In this document: positions 1 to 10,328 of the stretch, one piece after another | Position numbering within the stretch: the stretch's first letter is position 1 | Layout of the letters: every line of letters starts with the position of its first letter | DNA from: Wyeomyia smithii | Lineage: Eukaryota > Arthropoda > Insecta > Diptera > Culicidae | Length of the DNA stretch: 64,000 nt | Assembly (NCBI RefSeq): GCF_029784165.1 | Contig: NC_073696.1 | Location: forward strand, 193,982,498-194,046,497 | Reading direction: 5' to 3' | Notes under the pieces: model-generated | The model's input: the letters and a program-made list of their open reading frames with translations, nothing else | Database searches by the model: none | What the model was told of the DNA's origin: nothing | Program-made: the position numbers and the translations under genes

Positions 1-617
1 ACTCGCAGATATTTTTTTCATCATTTTGATATAATTCTTCGCATGACTGATGGGCAGGGCCCGCCAGATTAAGTTATTATTCAAATAATCACACAATACA
101 CATATAGGATTCTAATTTGAGATTTTCATCTTTTAATACCCCAGCTCTCTTTTTAACTCTTAAAAACCTAATCAAACAACTTTGTGATGGTTTGGTCTTT
201 TACATGTGGAATCACCATGTGTTTACACTTCTATTAAGGAAAAAAAACCTTTAATCAAGATATTTTTTATCTACACCAGTTTTGAGATGGTCAATCATTT
301 CTAGAAACAGACGACTTTGTCTTTATAATACAACAAGATGCATATGTATATACGACCTTATCTACTTGTTCATCCACTATCCCCCATCCATATCCACTTC
401 ATCCACCCAACATCACACGTACACAATAGTTTAAATATTTAGTGAAAACAAAAATACTGCCTAAAACTAAAGCAGTTAATTTTGTAAGAAGTTAAAAGAA
501 TGTTCTTTACTCCACCGTTCTCGAATTCTTAGGCACAGTGTGGCTCAATTAGATTGATGGCTGCTGGAAAGAAATCAGCGTCCTCCTCTTAAAAGAATAT
601 TCCAGCCTCTTTCCGGA
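1..617. other. Non-coding sequence 3' of the P450 gene
   Basis: AT-rich sequence lying downstream of the minus-strand P450 stop codon. I see no open frame with recognisable content and no canonical AATAAA on the minus strand close to the stop, so the polyadenylation site is not assigned. Confidence 0.5.
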
Positions 618-2400
618 TCAAAACTGGTCGTTTCGATGTTCCAAAACAAGACCCGGTTCTACAGATAACTTTAGCAAAGTATTAAACTTTACTCGCAGTT
701 CCCTGTGACAGGTTAGATCACTTTTCAATTTAAAGTTCAACAGCAAATGCACAACTATAATCTTCATACTAATCATCCCATAACGATAACCTATAGAAAA
801 TACAATGGATTAGTCACCGTCATAAAAAGGCACATTCTACATACCAATACAGTTCCTATTGCCACCACTAAATGGTAGATAGGCAAAGGGATGTCTGCTT
901 TTGATTCGTTCAGGGGTGAAATTTTCTGGATTAAACTCTTCCGCATCAGGTCCCCAGATATCCTTTCGTCGGTGAAGATTATATATGCAGACTGTTAATA
1001 TTGTGCCAGACGGAATTCGGAGTCCATCTAATACAACATCGCTCGTTGCTTGTCGCAAAATTACCGGAGCTATTGGAAAAAGACGGAGAGCTTCTTTGAT
1101 GAACTTTTCCATGTATTGCAGTTGTCCTAAATTTTCTAGTGTGAAGTGCAGTTCGTCATTCGTCGGAAACACTCTTCTAATTTCCTGATATACTTTATCC
1201 TGAAGATGTGGGTACATAGCCAGAAGCTGAGCAATGATTCCCAATTCAGTACCGGAGGTGTCACTGCCCTGTATTAGAACTGAATGTGCTTATTCAAGAA
1301 GTGCGACTCAAACGTTAGAAACTTACTGCCATGATCATTGTGGTAACATTGTCAGATACTTCGATGTCGTTAAAAATTTTCTTGTAATGTAGATCCAACA
1401 GCTGGTCAATAAAAATGTTCGGTTTTCTGTAACCATCGGAATTTGCATCCTCTCGTTTTGCTCTCTGAATCTTGGCATCTTGGAAAACCTGCAGTTTAGT
1501 TTTGTTTATTTGGTTGAGTGTGGTAAACCTGAAAAATCTTTGCCAAGTACCTCATCAATAAGCTTGGCATGTTCCTGTCGTAATGCTTTCTCCAATTTAC
1601 AATTCTTAGTCAGTCGATAAATTGATTTCATATGTATGAAAGGATTCAATATTCTTGCCGATACAAGCTCCCAAACTCTATAGTATATCTCGATCAAAAG
1701 GTGAGGCTCAAACTTTAAAAACATTCAATACTCACTTATCAAACAAGTGGGGAATCCTGTCCATGTTTGCGTCTTCATAGATGTTTAAACCGATTGTTGT
1801 AGCACAAACCATCCCTAACGTGCACCGTGTCACCATTTCTGTAAATTGAACCTTCTTTCCTATTGGTTTTTGAAAAAGTTCATTGACTAAGCTCTGAGCA
1901 TGTTTGTCAAAAACGGGAATAAATCCGTTCAGAACCTTAAGGTTGAATGTCGGATTCAAGGCTTTTCGTTGACGTTTCCATATTGGATCTACAGATTTGA
2001 TTCTCATTTACATGTTGCATGAATTTCCTCGCACTATACTTTGCTTACCATCTGCCACTAGCAAACCGAACTTGCTTTCTATCAGCTTGTAAATATATGG
2101 CTTCTGCATGCATTGGGGATGAGTTAAAATTTTTTGAATCATACCCGGATCGTTGGTAGTGAGCAACGGGATAAAGGCCAACCAGAATTTGAAGAGTTTC
2201 GAAGGGTGCCTGAACCCTTCCATTAAACCGTGAAATCGATCTTCGTCGTTCTTCCACAGTATTTTCATTATGTTTCCAATAATCGGGTAGCATGGTTGCA
2301 CCGTGTGTAAATCCTTTGCGAAAGACATGTGCCGACGAAAATTTGCATAATACTTAACACTCACTACTATTAGCACTAGGACAAGGATTTCCGCGATCAT
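618..2400 (-). CDS. Cytochrome P450, CYP4 clan, CYP325-like; six exons
   Basis: Predicted heme-thiolate monooxygenase, probably anchored in the ER by its N-terminal hydrophobic segment (about residues 3-20). I read six exons on the minus strand: 2400-2049, 1988-1736, 1677-1551, 1488-1327, 1268-845 and 790-618. The introns are 54-62 nt with GT-AG ends, and all phases agree, giving about 496 residues, normal for the family. Visible motifs are WKRQRKALNPTF (helix C), AGSDTS (helix I, formed across the exon 4/5 junction), KEALRLFP (helix K, ExxR) and the heme loop PFSGGNRNCIG, whose final glycine codon is split by the last intron. The ATG at 2400 is preferred because the frame upstream opens only with GTG. 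Helix I lacks the glutamate typical of classical CYP4 fatty-acid hydroxylases, which favours the mosquito CYP325 group. Substrate is unknown. No lesion seen, so it looks functional. Confidence 0.9.
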
Positions 2401-2441
2401 TGTTACTTCATGAGAAATGGCAGAGCGTGGCTCCACGATCA

Positions 2442-2477
2442 GACTGATCTATGGATGAAAGTAGATATATACTTATA
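2442..2477 (-). promoter_or_regulatory. Core promoter of the P450 gene (TATA box plus initiator)
   Basis: On the minus strand TATAAG (2477-2472) is followed by TCAGTC (2447-2442), an exact match to the arthropod initiator TCAKTY. With +1 at the A (2445) the TATA box begins at -32, the expected spacing. The implied 5' UTR is about 44 nt before the ATG at 2400. Confidence 0.65.
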
Positions 2478-5250
2478 CTAGATCTTAGCTAAGAAGGCAG
2501 TTAATTGATCATGCTTCGATTAGTCATTATAGGCACTTCATCGAGCTAATGATGATAATACTGGATCACATTTGTCACGACAAAGGTGAAATTGGTTAAC
2601 GTGCCCTGCAAAACACACATATTCTGTGGTCTACAGCTGCGATGATATGGGTATGAACGATTGAAATTTTACACTTAAAATTACACTGGTCGACACAAGC
2701 GAAAAAAAGTTGCTCTAAAAAAAATGTAGCTTAAAAACCATTCCTGGTAATTTTAATGCCTCTAGCATATGCAAAATTGCGACAAAGGAGAAATTGCTTA
2801 TCGATATATCTCTGGTTGGTATCAGTGACGACAATGAACAGCAGAAAAAGTAAGTGCGCAACTGCATGGTTTCTCTCGCTGCCAGGTCCTGAACAAGAAT
2901 GAAGTTAATTTATACGCTGTCATTTGTTTAATACAAATTGCACTGAAATATTTGAATTTAGGGAGTGGCTACGAAGAGGTGATAATTAGAAACGAACTCA
3001 AAGAGTGCATTCCCGACTAACTAGGCATAGTATTCTGACGATCGTGTGAGGGTAAGCGAGCTTCAACTCAGCTCTGATTGGTTGAAATCTGCGTTTCAAC
3101 AAGGTTGATGATTTTTAATAGTACAACTGTTCGTATAATCAAATAAATATATTTTAGTGAACGCGTAACAGGAGACAACTTAAATTTTGAATTTTTTTCT
3201 ACTGTCGCAAAAAAGGTAGATGTGCTCAAAGGGAAAACGATCTATTCAATATGTCGATAGACTCATTATCAACGAAAAAAACGAACATTTGAGAAAGGTT
3301 TGTAACCGACTTTCTTGCGAAGCTTTTTCAAGATGCCGAAACAAATGCATTGTGCGACCTTCACGTTGACTTTTCTCTTGATTGTATAAATCTACTGTTT
3401 GCAGTTCGCTGTTCTCCAGTTATTTTTGTACATCAAGAAACTGAAAATTCCAGATGAATCTTCGATCGGAAGACCCTTAAGCAGATTAGTTGGGTTGCGC
3501 ATATTTGGCAAAAATGGGGTCGAATGGTGGTTGTTCAGGAACGTTTGTGTTTTTTGGCGTAATATGATGAAGCCGTAGCTAACCAAAACACATACCTTCC
3601 ATCGGCATGGTGTTTTTAAAGAAATGGATTCAAATTTTTTTCCAAACATTGTTACTGGTACACATCTTGATTGATAGCCAAACTATTGGGCTTGAACCAT
3701 AATTTGGCGCGACGAACGTCCTCCACTACCTCCATGGCAAATTGTTGTTAAGTTTTGCAGAAAATTATAAACAGTCGAATCCGTATGATTTTCACTTTTT
3801 AAATAGTTAACCTTAAACTTTTTGCCAAAATGAAAAATATTGGCAAAGAATAATCTCCTTGTCTCCAGTATGGTGTTTTGTCTAATCAAGCTACTGGTAC
3901 GGTGATACTGTCCCAGAACATATAATCCTTCACATTCCACTGTCGCTTATTCTATTGCTCTCCTCTATCAACTACACACACTGATTTGCAGGCGTTATTG
4001 TTGCGACCGAAAGGAATGTCACATCACACTCAGAATCGACAGCTGTTGCTGATAAATCTTAAAGACTTGCGTGATCGTTACCAAAGCCAGTCTGTGTCGT
4101 GCCTGCAGACGCGGCACAGCAAAGAAAGGTGCTCCATTAAACTGATTTTTTCAACCTAATTTCTATTTTTACAACGACACAACAGTAGCTCTACGTCAAA
4201 AAATCCTGCTTCTTACGACGTTACCTTTCACTGCCGCGCCCGTAGTTAAAGAGAACTGAATGTTCCGTACACCGTCTTTGTAATAGGATAGAGACTAAAT
4301 TTCCGCATGCTATCATTTATACGTGTTTACTGAGAGTTATATTATCGGTGGGTGTGTCGTTGTGCACTCGATCGAAGAAAGCAACAATAACAACAAAAAA
4401 TCGTTTACAATGTTAAATCATTTGTATACTCTAGTGTCAGCTGTTCTGGGGAAATGATTGGATTTTTAACCACTTAACTATGAAAAATGTAAAAAAAGAT
4501 AATTCATTAACTAGAGTAATTTGTTCTCTATAGTAAGCACTAGAAATATGAAATATTTTATTCGGCCGTTTTACTGCATCCTCAGTTTTTTGGATTGCCA
4601 TCCCACTGAAGTGAGTCGTAATTCTACGTCAAAACTTGGACTGATCGAACTTGTCAGATTGTCTACTAGAATGCCAAATCTGATAGATTTCCTGTCAGAG
4701 TAGGTGAACCTCAAGGTTAAGTTTTGTTTTTGTCCAGTCTAGTACAACCAGAGTTGCCATTGTTCCAATTCATGGATTCCATCCAGTCAAACAGTTTAAT
4801 CCCAAAATTTTCCAATTTTTTTCTATATGTTCCAGTTTTATCCAGTTTTTTTTCACTCAAGCTCCGATTGATATTTGAAAATACATATTTTTGAAGGTTT
4901 TTTAGATTGATATATTATTTTTAAATATTTTTTTATTCCTCACAGCATTTTCAGTATTTTATCTTCTCACACGAAACACGGCCAAATTAAGAACTGCATG
5001 GCATGGTTGAGATAAAAACAAACAAATAGGTCATACCAGATCATGAAAAAAATCCTTAGGTTGTTTTCTGTTGCGTAACAGTTTAAAAATTAATCAGTTT
5101 TCAAGAGATTACTAATAAATAAGAAATAATTGAAATTTAAACTCTACTGATGTTACGTAAGAAAATGTTGCAGCCTAGGGGCTAGACACCTTTATTTTTA
5201 TGAAAAATATTTCGATAATGTTACTCGATATCGGTAGATACATATTGATA
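2478..5250. other. Non-coding, no gene recognised
   Basis: Several short open frames (for example 3392-3940 on the minus strand) have no recognisable domain, splice structure or codon pattern. A ~45-bp stretch at 3195-3240 resembles 17810-17855, so old dispersed repeats are present. No tRNA or other RNA gene was seen. Confidence 0.45.
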
Positions 5251-5717
5251 TACAGTCAGATTTATTTACGCGGTTTTTTTATACGCTGATTTTTTACGAG
5301 TTTTTTTACGCGGATTTTTCAAATTACGAGGTTTTTTACGCGGATTTTTGAATTAACGCGTTTTTTTTACGCGATACCGCCCTAATTCAAAAATGTTTCG
5401 TGAATTTTTGAATTAATGTGGGTTTGGAACCAGGAACGTTTAATTGTTTAGTTAGTAAAAAACTTAGTCCTAAAAATACCCTCCGCCCTCCGAATGATCC
5501 CGAATGACAGTCAAAAAGGACAATTTTCAAATACTGGTTCTAGAGCGTCTCGGGTTTTTTCTAAAGCCCTTCTTACTGGACTACTTAACGCGGATTTTTT
5601 AATTACGTGTTTTTTTACGCGGATTTTTGGACTAAGGCGTCATCCATTAATTATGTGAGGACTTTTTTCGAAATTTACGAGGTACGTATCCCCCGCGTAA
5701 AAAAAACCTGACTGTAT
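5251..5717. mobile_element. MITE with TACAGT ends, TA target site (Tc1/mariner-pogo type)
   Basis: The left end reads TACAGTCAG followed by TTTACGCGG. The right end is its inverted copy (CCGCGTAAA, then CTGACTGTA). TA flanks both sides, as expected for the IS630/Tc1/mariner/pogo group. The interior repeats phrases of the type ACGCGGATTTTT and has no coding capacity. Length is about 467 bp. It ends within a few bases of the point where the neighbouring LINE reading frame begins. Confidence 0.75.
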
Positions 5718-5719
5718 AT

Positions 5720-7600
5720 CGTTCATCTGTCAATTGTCAACCCTCCAACGATACACGAACAAGCTACATGGGTCTCCCCCAAGGCTCTTGTCTGAGTCCG
5801 CTGTTGTACAACTTCTACATCAGTGACATCGACACATGCTTGACGGACGGCTGCACAATGCGTCAGTTAGCTGACGATTGCGTAGTATCAGTCACGGCGT
5901 CTCTGGCTGTAGATATGAAAAACAGCCTGCAAAAAACGCTAGATAATCTGACCAGTTGGGCCAGCTGTCTTGGAATTGAGTTCTCGCTTGAAAAAACGGA
6001 GATGGTTGTCTTCTCAAAAAAGCGACCACCACCCCGTTTGGAGCTAGTTCTGTCCGGAAGACCCATCACCCAGTCACCTAGCTTTAAATATCTCGGAGTA
6101 TGGTATGACTATAAGTGCACATGGGAAAAACATATCAATCACCTGAAGCAAAGATGCCAACCAAGGATCAATTTTCTTCGGATGGTAACAGGAACATCAT
6201 GGGGAGCCCATCCAGAGGATTTGATACGACTCTATCAAACCACGATTCTGCCCGTTATAGAATACGGCAGCATATGCTTCAGAGGTGTCGCAGCTTCACA
6301 CATGCTGAAGCTAGAGAGGATACAATACCGTTGTTTGCGTATCGCTCTAGGCTGCATGCAGTTGACACATACCATGTCCCTAGAGGTCATAGTTGGAATA
6401 CTACCACTCAAAGAGAGGCTGTTTGAGTTGGCTTTTCGTTTCCTCATTAGATCGGAAATAGCAAATCCAATGCTTATTGCGAACTATGAGAAATATTTGG
6501 AAGTTGTTCAGAAACCCTGTATGTCAGTATACCAGCGGTTCATGTCCATGGAGATAAACCCTTCGGTTGTTGCTCCATCCCGTGAGATTTCAACATCGCT
6601 CAACAATTCTTCTGTTGTATTTGATTTGACGATGAAACAAGAAATCCATGGAATTCCCGATCACCTCAAACCAACAGTTGTGCCATCAATATTTTCGGCA
6701 AAATTTGGCCACCTCCCAAAACAGAATTCCTTTTTCACGGACGGATCTGTGATGGATGGACATTCCGGATATGGCGTTTTCAACACAGATCATCGCATAT
6801 CTCGCAAACTGGCACAGCCCTGCTCCATATACGTAGCTGAATTAGCTGCCATACACAATTCGCTGCGAATTATCGAGCTCAAGACACCAGACAATTACTT
6901 CATCTTCTCGGACAGCCTCAGTTCTATCGAAGCTCTCCGATCGATTAAACCGGTCAAGCACCCGTCCTATTTCCTTCCGGAAATTAGACGGATATTAGAA
7001 GTGCTGGTTGATCGGTCTTTCATTATCTGCTTTGTGTGGGTCCCCTCTCATTGCTCAATCCCAGGCAATGAAGAAGCTGATTTATTAGCAAAAAAAGGTG
7101 CCATAGATGGAGATATATTTGATAGACCGATCACCTATACCGAGTATTTTCATCTGCCCCGACAACTGGCTCTGGAAAACTGGCAGGAAAAATGGGATAA
7201 AGACGACCTTGGGCGATGGATGCACTCGATCTCGCCCAAAGTGTCTACAAAAGCTTGGTTCAAAGGGTTAGATTTAACTCGTGATTTCATTCGAGTTATT
7301 TCGCGCCTAATGTCCAATTACTATGTTGCAAACGCACACCTCTATCGAATAAACTTAGTCGATAGTAATCTGTGCGAATGTGGAGGGTACGAAGATATTG
7401 ACCACATAGTCTTCGTATGCCCTAAGTACCACAGAGCAAGGGCCAAGCTTATGGATTCTCTTCGGAAACAGAAAGTGACGTTTACAATGCAAATACGGGA
7501 TGTGCTTGCTAGCCGCAACCCCGCGCTTGTAATACCCATTTACGACTTTTTAAGAGATATCAAGTATCGAATTCGATTATATCTATGCTTTTTCTCCTAA
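5720..7600 (+). CDS. LINE ORF2 fragment: reverse transcriptase C-half plus RNase H
   Basis: An open frame of about 620 codons starting in the middle of the reverse transcriptase. Visible RT blocks are GLPQGSCLSPLLYNFYISDID near the start and the catalytic box QLADDCVVS, then the thumb. The RNase H domain follows at roughly residues 325-460 of the methionine-initiated frame: FFTDGS, the glutamate of VAELAAI, FSDSLSS, and VPSHCSIPGNEEAD. The four catalytic acidic residues are all present. A C-terminal Cys/His segment (CECGGYEDIDHIVFVCPKYH) closes the protein. The combination of RT and RNase H points to the I/Loner/Outcast group rather than Jockey or CR1. No internal stop is present, but without the 5' portion the copy cannot be autonomous. 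Confidence 0.8.
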   Translation, partial: RSSVNCQPSNDTRTSYMGLPQGSCLSPLLYNFYISDIDTCLTDGCTMRQLADDCVVSVTASLAVDMKNSLQKTLDNLTSWASCLGIEFSLEKTEMVVFSKKRPPPRLELVLSGRPITQSPSFKYLGVWYDYKCTWEKHINHLKQRCQPRINFLRMVTGTSWGAHPEDLIRLYQTTILPVIEYGSICFRGVAASHMLKLERIQYRCLRIALGCMQLTHTMSLEVIVGILPLKERLFELAFRFLIRSEIANPMLIANYEKYLEVVQKPCMSVYQRFMSMEINPSVVAPSREISTSLNNSSVVFDLTMKQEIHGIPDHLKPTVVPSIFSAKFGHLPKQNSFFTDGSVMDGHSGYGVFNTDHRISRKLAQPCSIYVAELAAIHNSLRIIELKTPDNYFIFSDSLSSIEALRSIKPVKHPSYFLPEIRRILEVLVDRSFIICFVWVPSHCSIPGNEEADLLAKKGAIDGDIFDRPITYTEYFHLPRQLALENWQEKWDKDDLGRWMHSISPKVSTKAWFKGLDLTRDFIRVISRLMSNYYVANAHLYRINLVDSNLCECGGYEDIDHIVFVCPKYHRARAKLMDSLRKQKVTFTMQIRDVLASRNPALVIPIYDFLRDIKYRIRLYLCFFS

Positions 7601-8007
7601 TTTCTCCCAACACAACAATCTTGAAAAGTTTCACGCTAATTCCGTTTTCTTTTTTTCTTCTTTCTTTCGTTCATCTTTTTTATAGAAACATGAATCATCG
7701 CTTCTTTTTGAGAGACATGATCCACCGAACTTAGATTTTGATTTCAAAGAGATAAGGAACCATCACCCTCAACGAATAGTAGTAAGGATTAGTATTTAGT
7801 TATAAAGAGAAAAACTTTGATGTTAATGTTAGTCGTAGGCTTAAATGACATGTATTTTTAAATTGTATTTTTAAAAGAGAAAAGATGAGAGGGTTTTTAT
7901 GCCTGTTTGAGGAGGAGCAGTCGGGATACAGGCTCTACTCAAGCTGGCTTTTCCCTACTCCAAAATATATTCGGCCCCGTTATGCTACGCGGTTGGGCCT
8001 AAATAAA
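5720..8007 (+). mobile_element. 5'-truncated non-LTR retrotransposon, I-clade like
   Basis: The fragment holds the 3' part of ORF2 and a ~400-bp 3' UTR ending near GGGCCTAAATAAATA at about 8007. Endonuclease and the first half of the reverse transcriptase are missing. The homologous frame can be read upstream of the first methionine to about 5720, directly beside the MITE end, so the MITE either entered this copy or landed at its truncation point. Confidence 0.75.
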
Positions 8008-8984
8008 TATTAGAGTTAAAGCACCCCTTTGGCATCACGCCATGTTTCAAGGGCTAACATCTCAACATATATGTAAACGAGATAGCACATCACCGCTTCT
8101 TTTCATACATCTTTATCTTACTGCTGACAGCGGGCACAAATTAATTTGAGCCCAGGACATGAGTTTATTGTCATTCACTGTTACTCGGTATAGGGATGCC
8201 AAAGGCTCGATATAACGTCAATGAGCCATGATATAAATAGAGGGGTGCCCAAAAATGCAACGATAAATACTTCGTAATAATGAATGTTGGAAATATTTCG
8301 CAGTATATCAATAGTGTCTTGTACCAAGGTTGCAGAAGTACTTTTGTTGAAAGATAAAGTATATTTGAGATAGATTGATTGCATAATTTTGAATTTTGCT
8401 GCTGTCAAGGGAATTTTTCTAGTCCATAAATTTCGTTAATAGCTCAAAACAAAACAGTTTAAATAAAAATGAGTAATTTTTTTACGAAGTGTTATCTCTT
8501 TAGTTGCTGTATTTAAAAACTGTTGCTGGATTCAGTAACCATCACAGAAAAACTCTCTCACAATTAACTTGTTTGCTGTTTGTTGAATTTATGTCGAATC
8601 CAGTTTCTTCAAGTTTTTTGTTAGAATTCTTTCAGTTCAATCAAAAATTTTATTGGCAACTCTGAGTACTTTATAATCACTTCAGATCTTCCTGATTCAC
8701 GAAGTTAATGTTCTGTGATGGCGAATTTCTGTAAAAGAAAAAAGTTATCGTGTTATATGGAATCGATTGCAGAAAGGCTTAGATATCTCTTTTACCTACT
8801 TGCAAAAGTAAAAAATAATGTCGCTGTTACGTTCTGGCTAAATTGTTGTTTATCGACGAACAAACTGTTTCAATTGATTTCATAAGATTCGATTAGACTA
8901 GTGAAAATGATTTTGAGCGTCCTTCTCGGTTCGGTACACTCGAATTACATAGACTTAGTGTCGAAACATTGGAAACGGGAAATA
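8008..8984. other. Non-coding, no gene recognised
   Basis: Sequence between the end of the I-like LINE and an old dispersed repeat. A 75-codon minus-strand frame (8181-8408) has no recognisable feature. Nothing else supported. Confidence 0.4.
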
Positions 8985-8999
8985 ACTAGTGGCCTTTAT

Positions 9000-9130
9000 T
9001 CGGGTTACTCGCGTAGAAAGAGATTTTGAAGGCTGTTCGCACCTACCTGAACTCTCATATGTAATTGTCAAAATGTGCGTGATGACAAAAGCAAAAATAT
9101 TTCCTTCCTTCTTTTTCGCACCCAAAAACC
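9000..9130 (+). repeat. Dispersed repeat fragment, related to the MITE near 20300
   Basis: The stretch around GAACTCTCATATGTAATTG to TTTTTCGCACCC matches, with scattered substitutions, the reverse complement of about 20290-20400, which lies inside the MITE at 20055-20583. I do not see its terminal repeats here, so it is a fragment. Confidence 0.5.
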
Positions 9131-9149
9131 AAACAAATATCAGCAACAC

Positions 9150-9690
9150 CGTCAAAGCGAATACCTGGTCCGTGGATCCCTTTATTAAGGGAAATTCCAA
9201 AGTATTTAGTTTCATTGTTAAAATTCAGTCGTTCCACGTTTAGTAGCGGGGCAGTGAATGAATGCATCCTTCGCTTGGTAAAGGATGATCACCATTTTAT
9301 TGGGGGTAATGTTCACCCCTTCTTCTGAGGACCACTGAGAAGTGGTGTTAAGAGTCGTTTGCATAAGACTGGAAAGAATTGCATCACATTCTCCCCGAAC
9401 AATAACGAACGTCATTAGCATAACCGATGACTTCGTAGTCAACATGTTTGTTGAGAAGAACGTCTACCACTAGTGACCATAGCAGCAGAGAGTGAACTCC
9501 TCCCTGTGACAGATCGAAAGTATTGCTTGTATGCAGCCCATAATGGTATTGCAGACACCTCTATCTTGTAGAATCGCGTAAAAAGATGCAAAGGACGTGT
9601 TGTCGAAAGCTTTCACAATATCAAGAAAAGCGCAGACTGCGTAGGCTGCTTACGTCAGGGTCGACGTGTCATTTATCGGACGTGAAGCTG
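9150..9690 (-). pseudogene. Decayed LINE reverse transcriptase fragment
   Basis: On the minus strand conceptual translation gives, in shifting frames, FLDIVKAFDNTSF (RT palm), a remnant of the QGG...LLWSLVVDVLL block, and YEVIGYAND followed in another frame by FVIVRGECDAIL. Together these correspond to the GFADD box and following block of the neighbouring Lian-like element. The second position of the expected ADD is changed to AND and a frameshift follows immediately. It is a separate, older copy of a LOA/R1-like LINE. ETKYFGISLNKG downstream corresponds to the usual KYLGV motif. Confidence 0.6.
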
Positions 9691-10328
9691 AGTGAAAGGC
9701 TGTCTGTTCATCTCTAGCAATAGGCTCCCGTTGGCGGCGGAATGCGGCTTTGAGGGTTGCGACTGGTCAGAGACTCCTCTTACGATTCGGCGATTCGGCA
9801 GAATCTTCTTCGTTATTCCTGAAGAAGTCTCCGAACGCACCTTTCCTTCCTTTGCATCAGAGCCTATCGCGCCCGTGTTAAAGAGCTTGTTGCAAACCTG
9901 CTGCATGCGTGCTTTGCCGTACTTGTAGTTCAACAGGAGGCTCTGTGCCGCTATGAAGCTAGCAGACTGTTGCTCCTTTAGCTACATCGACTATGCCTGT
10001 AGGAGAGCCTCATCGGTTATTGCAGCATTATCTCGTATGATGTCCAATAGCTCAGCGGTGTATGGCAGCAAGCGAAAACTTCTTGCCAGTGTGGTTTCGT
10101 CCATACTTAGGTATGGTGGGCCAGTGTGGTCCAGAGCTCTAGATATTAACAGGTACCGTGGTAAACTGGAGAGTATCTACGGCTTATGTGGCTGAGGATT
10201 GCGAGTGCGTACCGTACAGTGTCATACGACGCATGATGGCAGTTTTTTTTTCCGTGTTGGGTATTTTCGTCACTGCGACCATTTTTTTGATATTTTGTGA
10301 CATATTCCTCCTTTTTAATTTTGCTTAG

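Noticed and set aside
3392..3940. Two adjacent 85-codon minus-strand frames considered as a host gene
   Set aside because: No domain, no consistent splice sites and no family resemblance.
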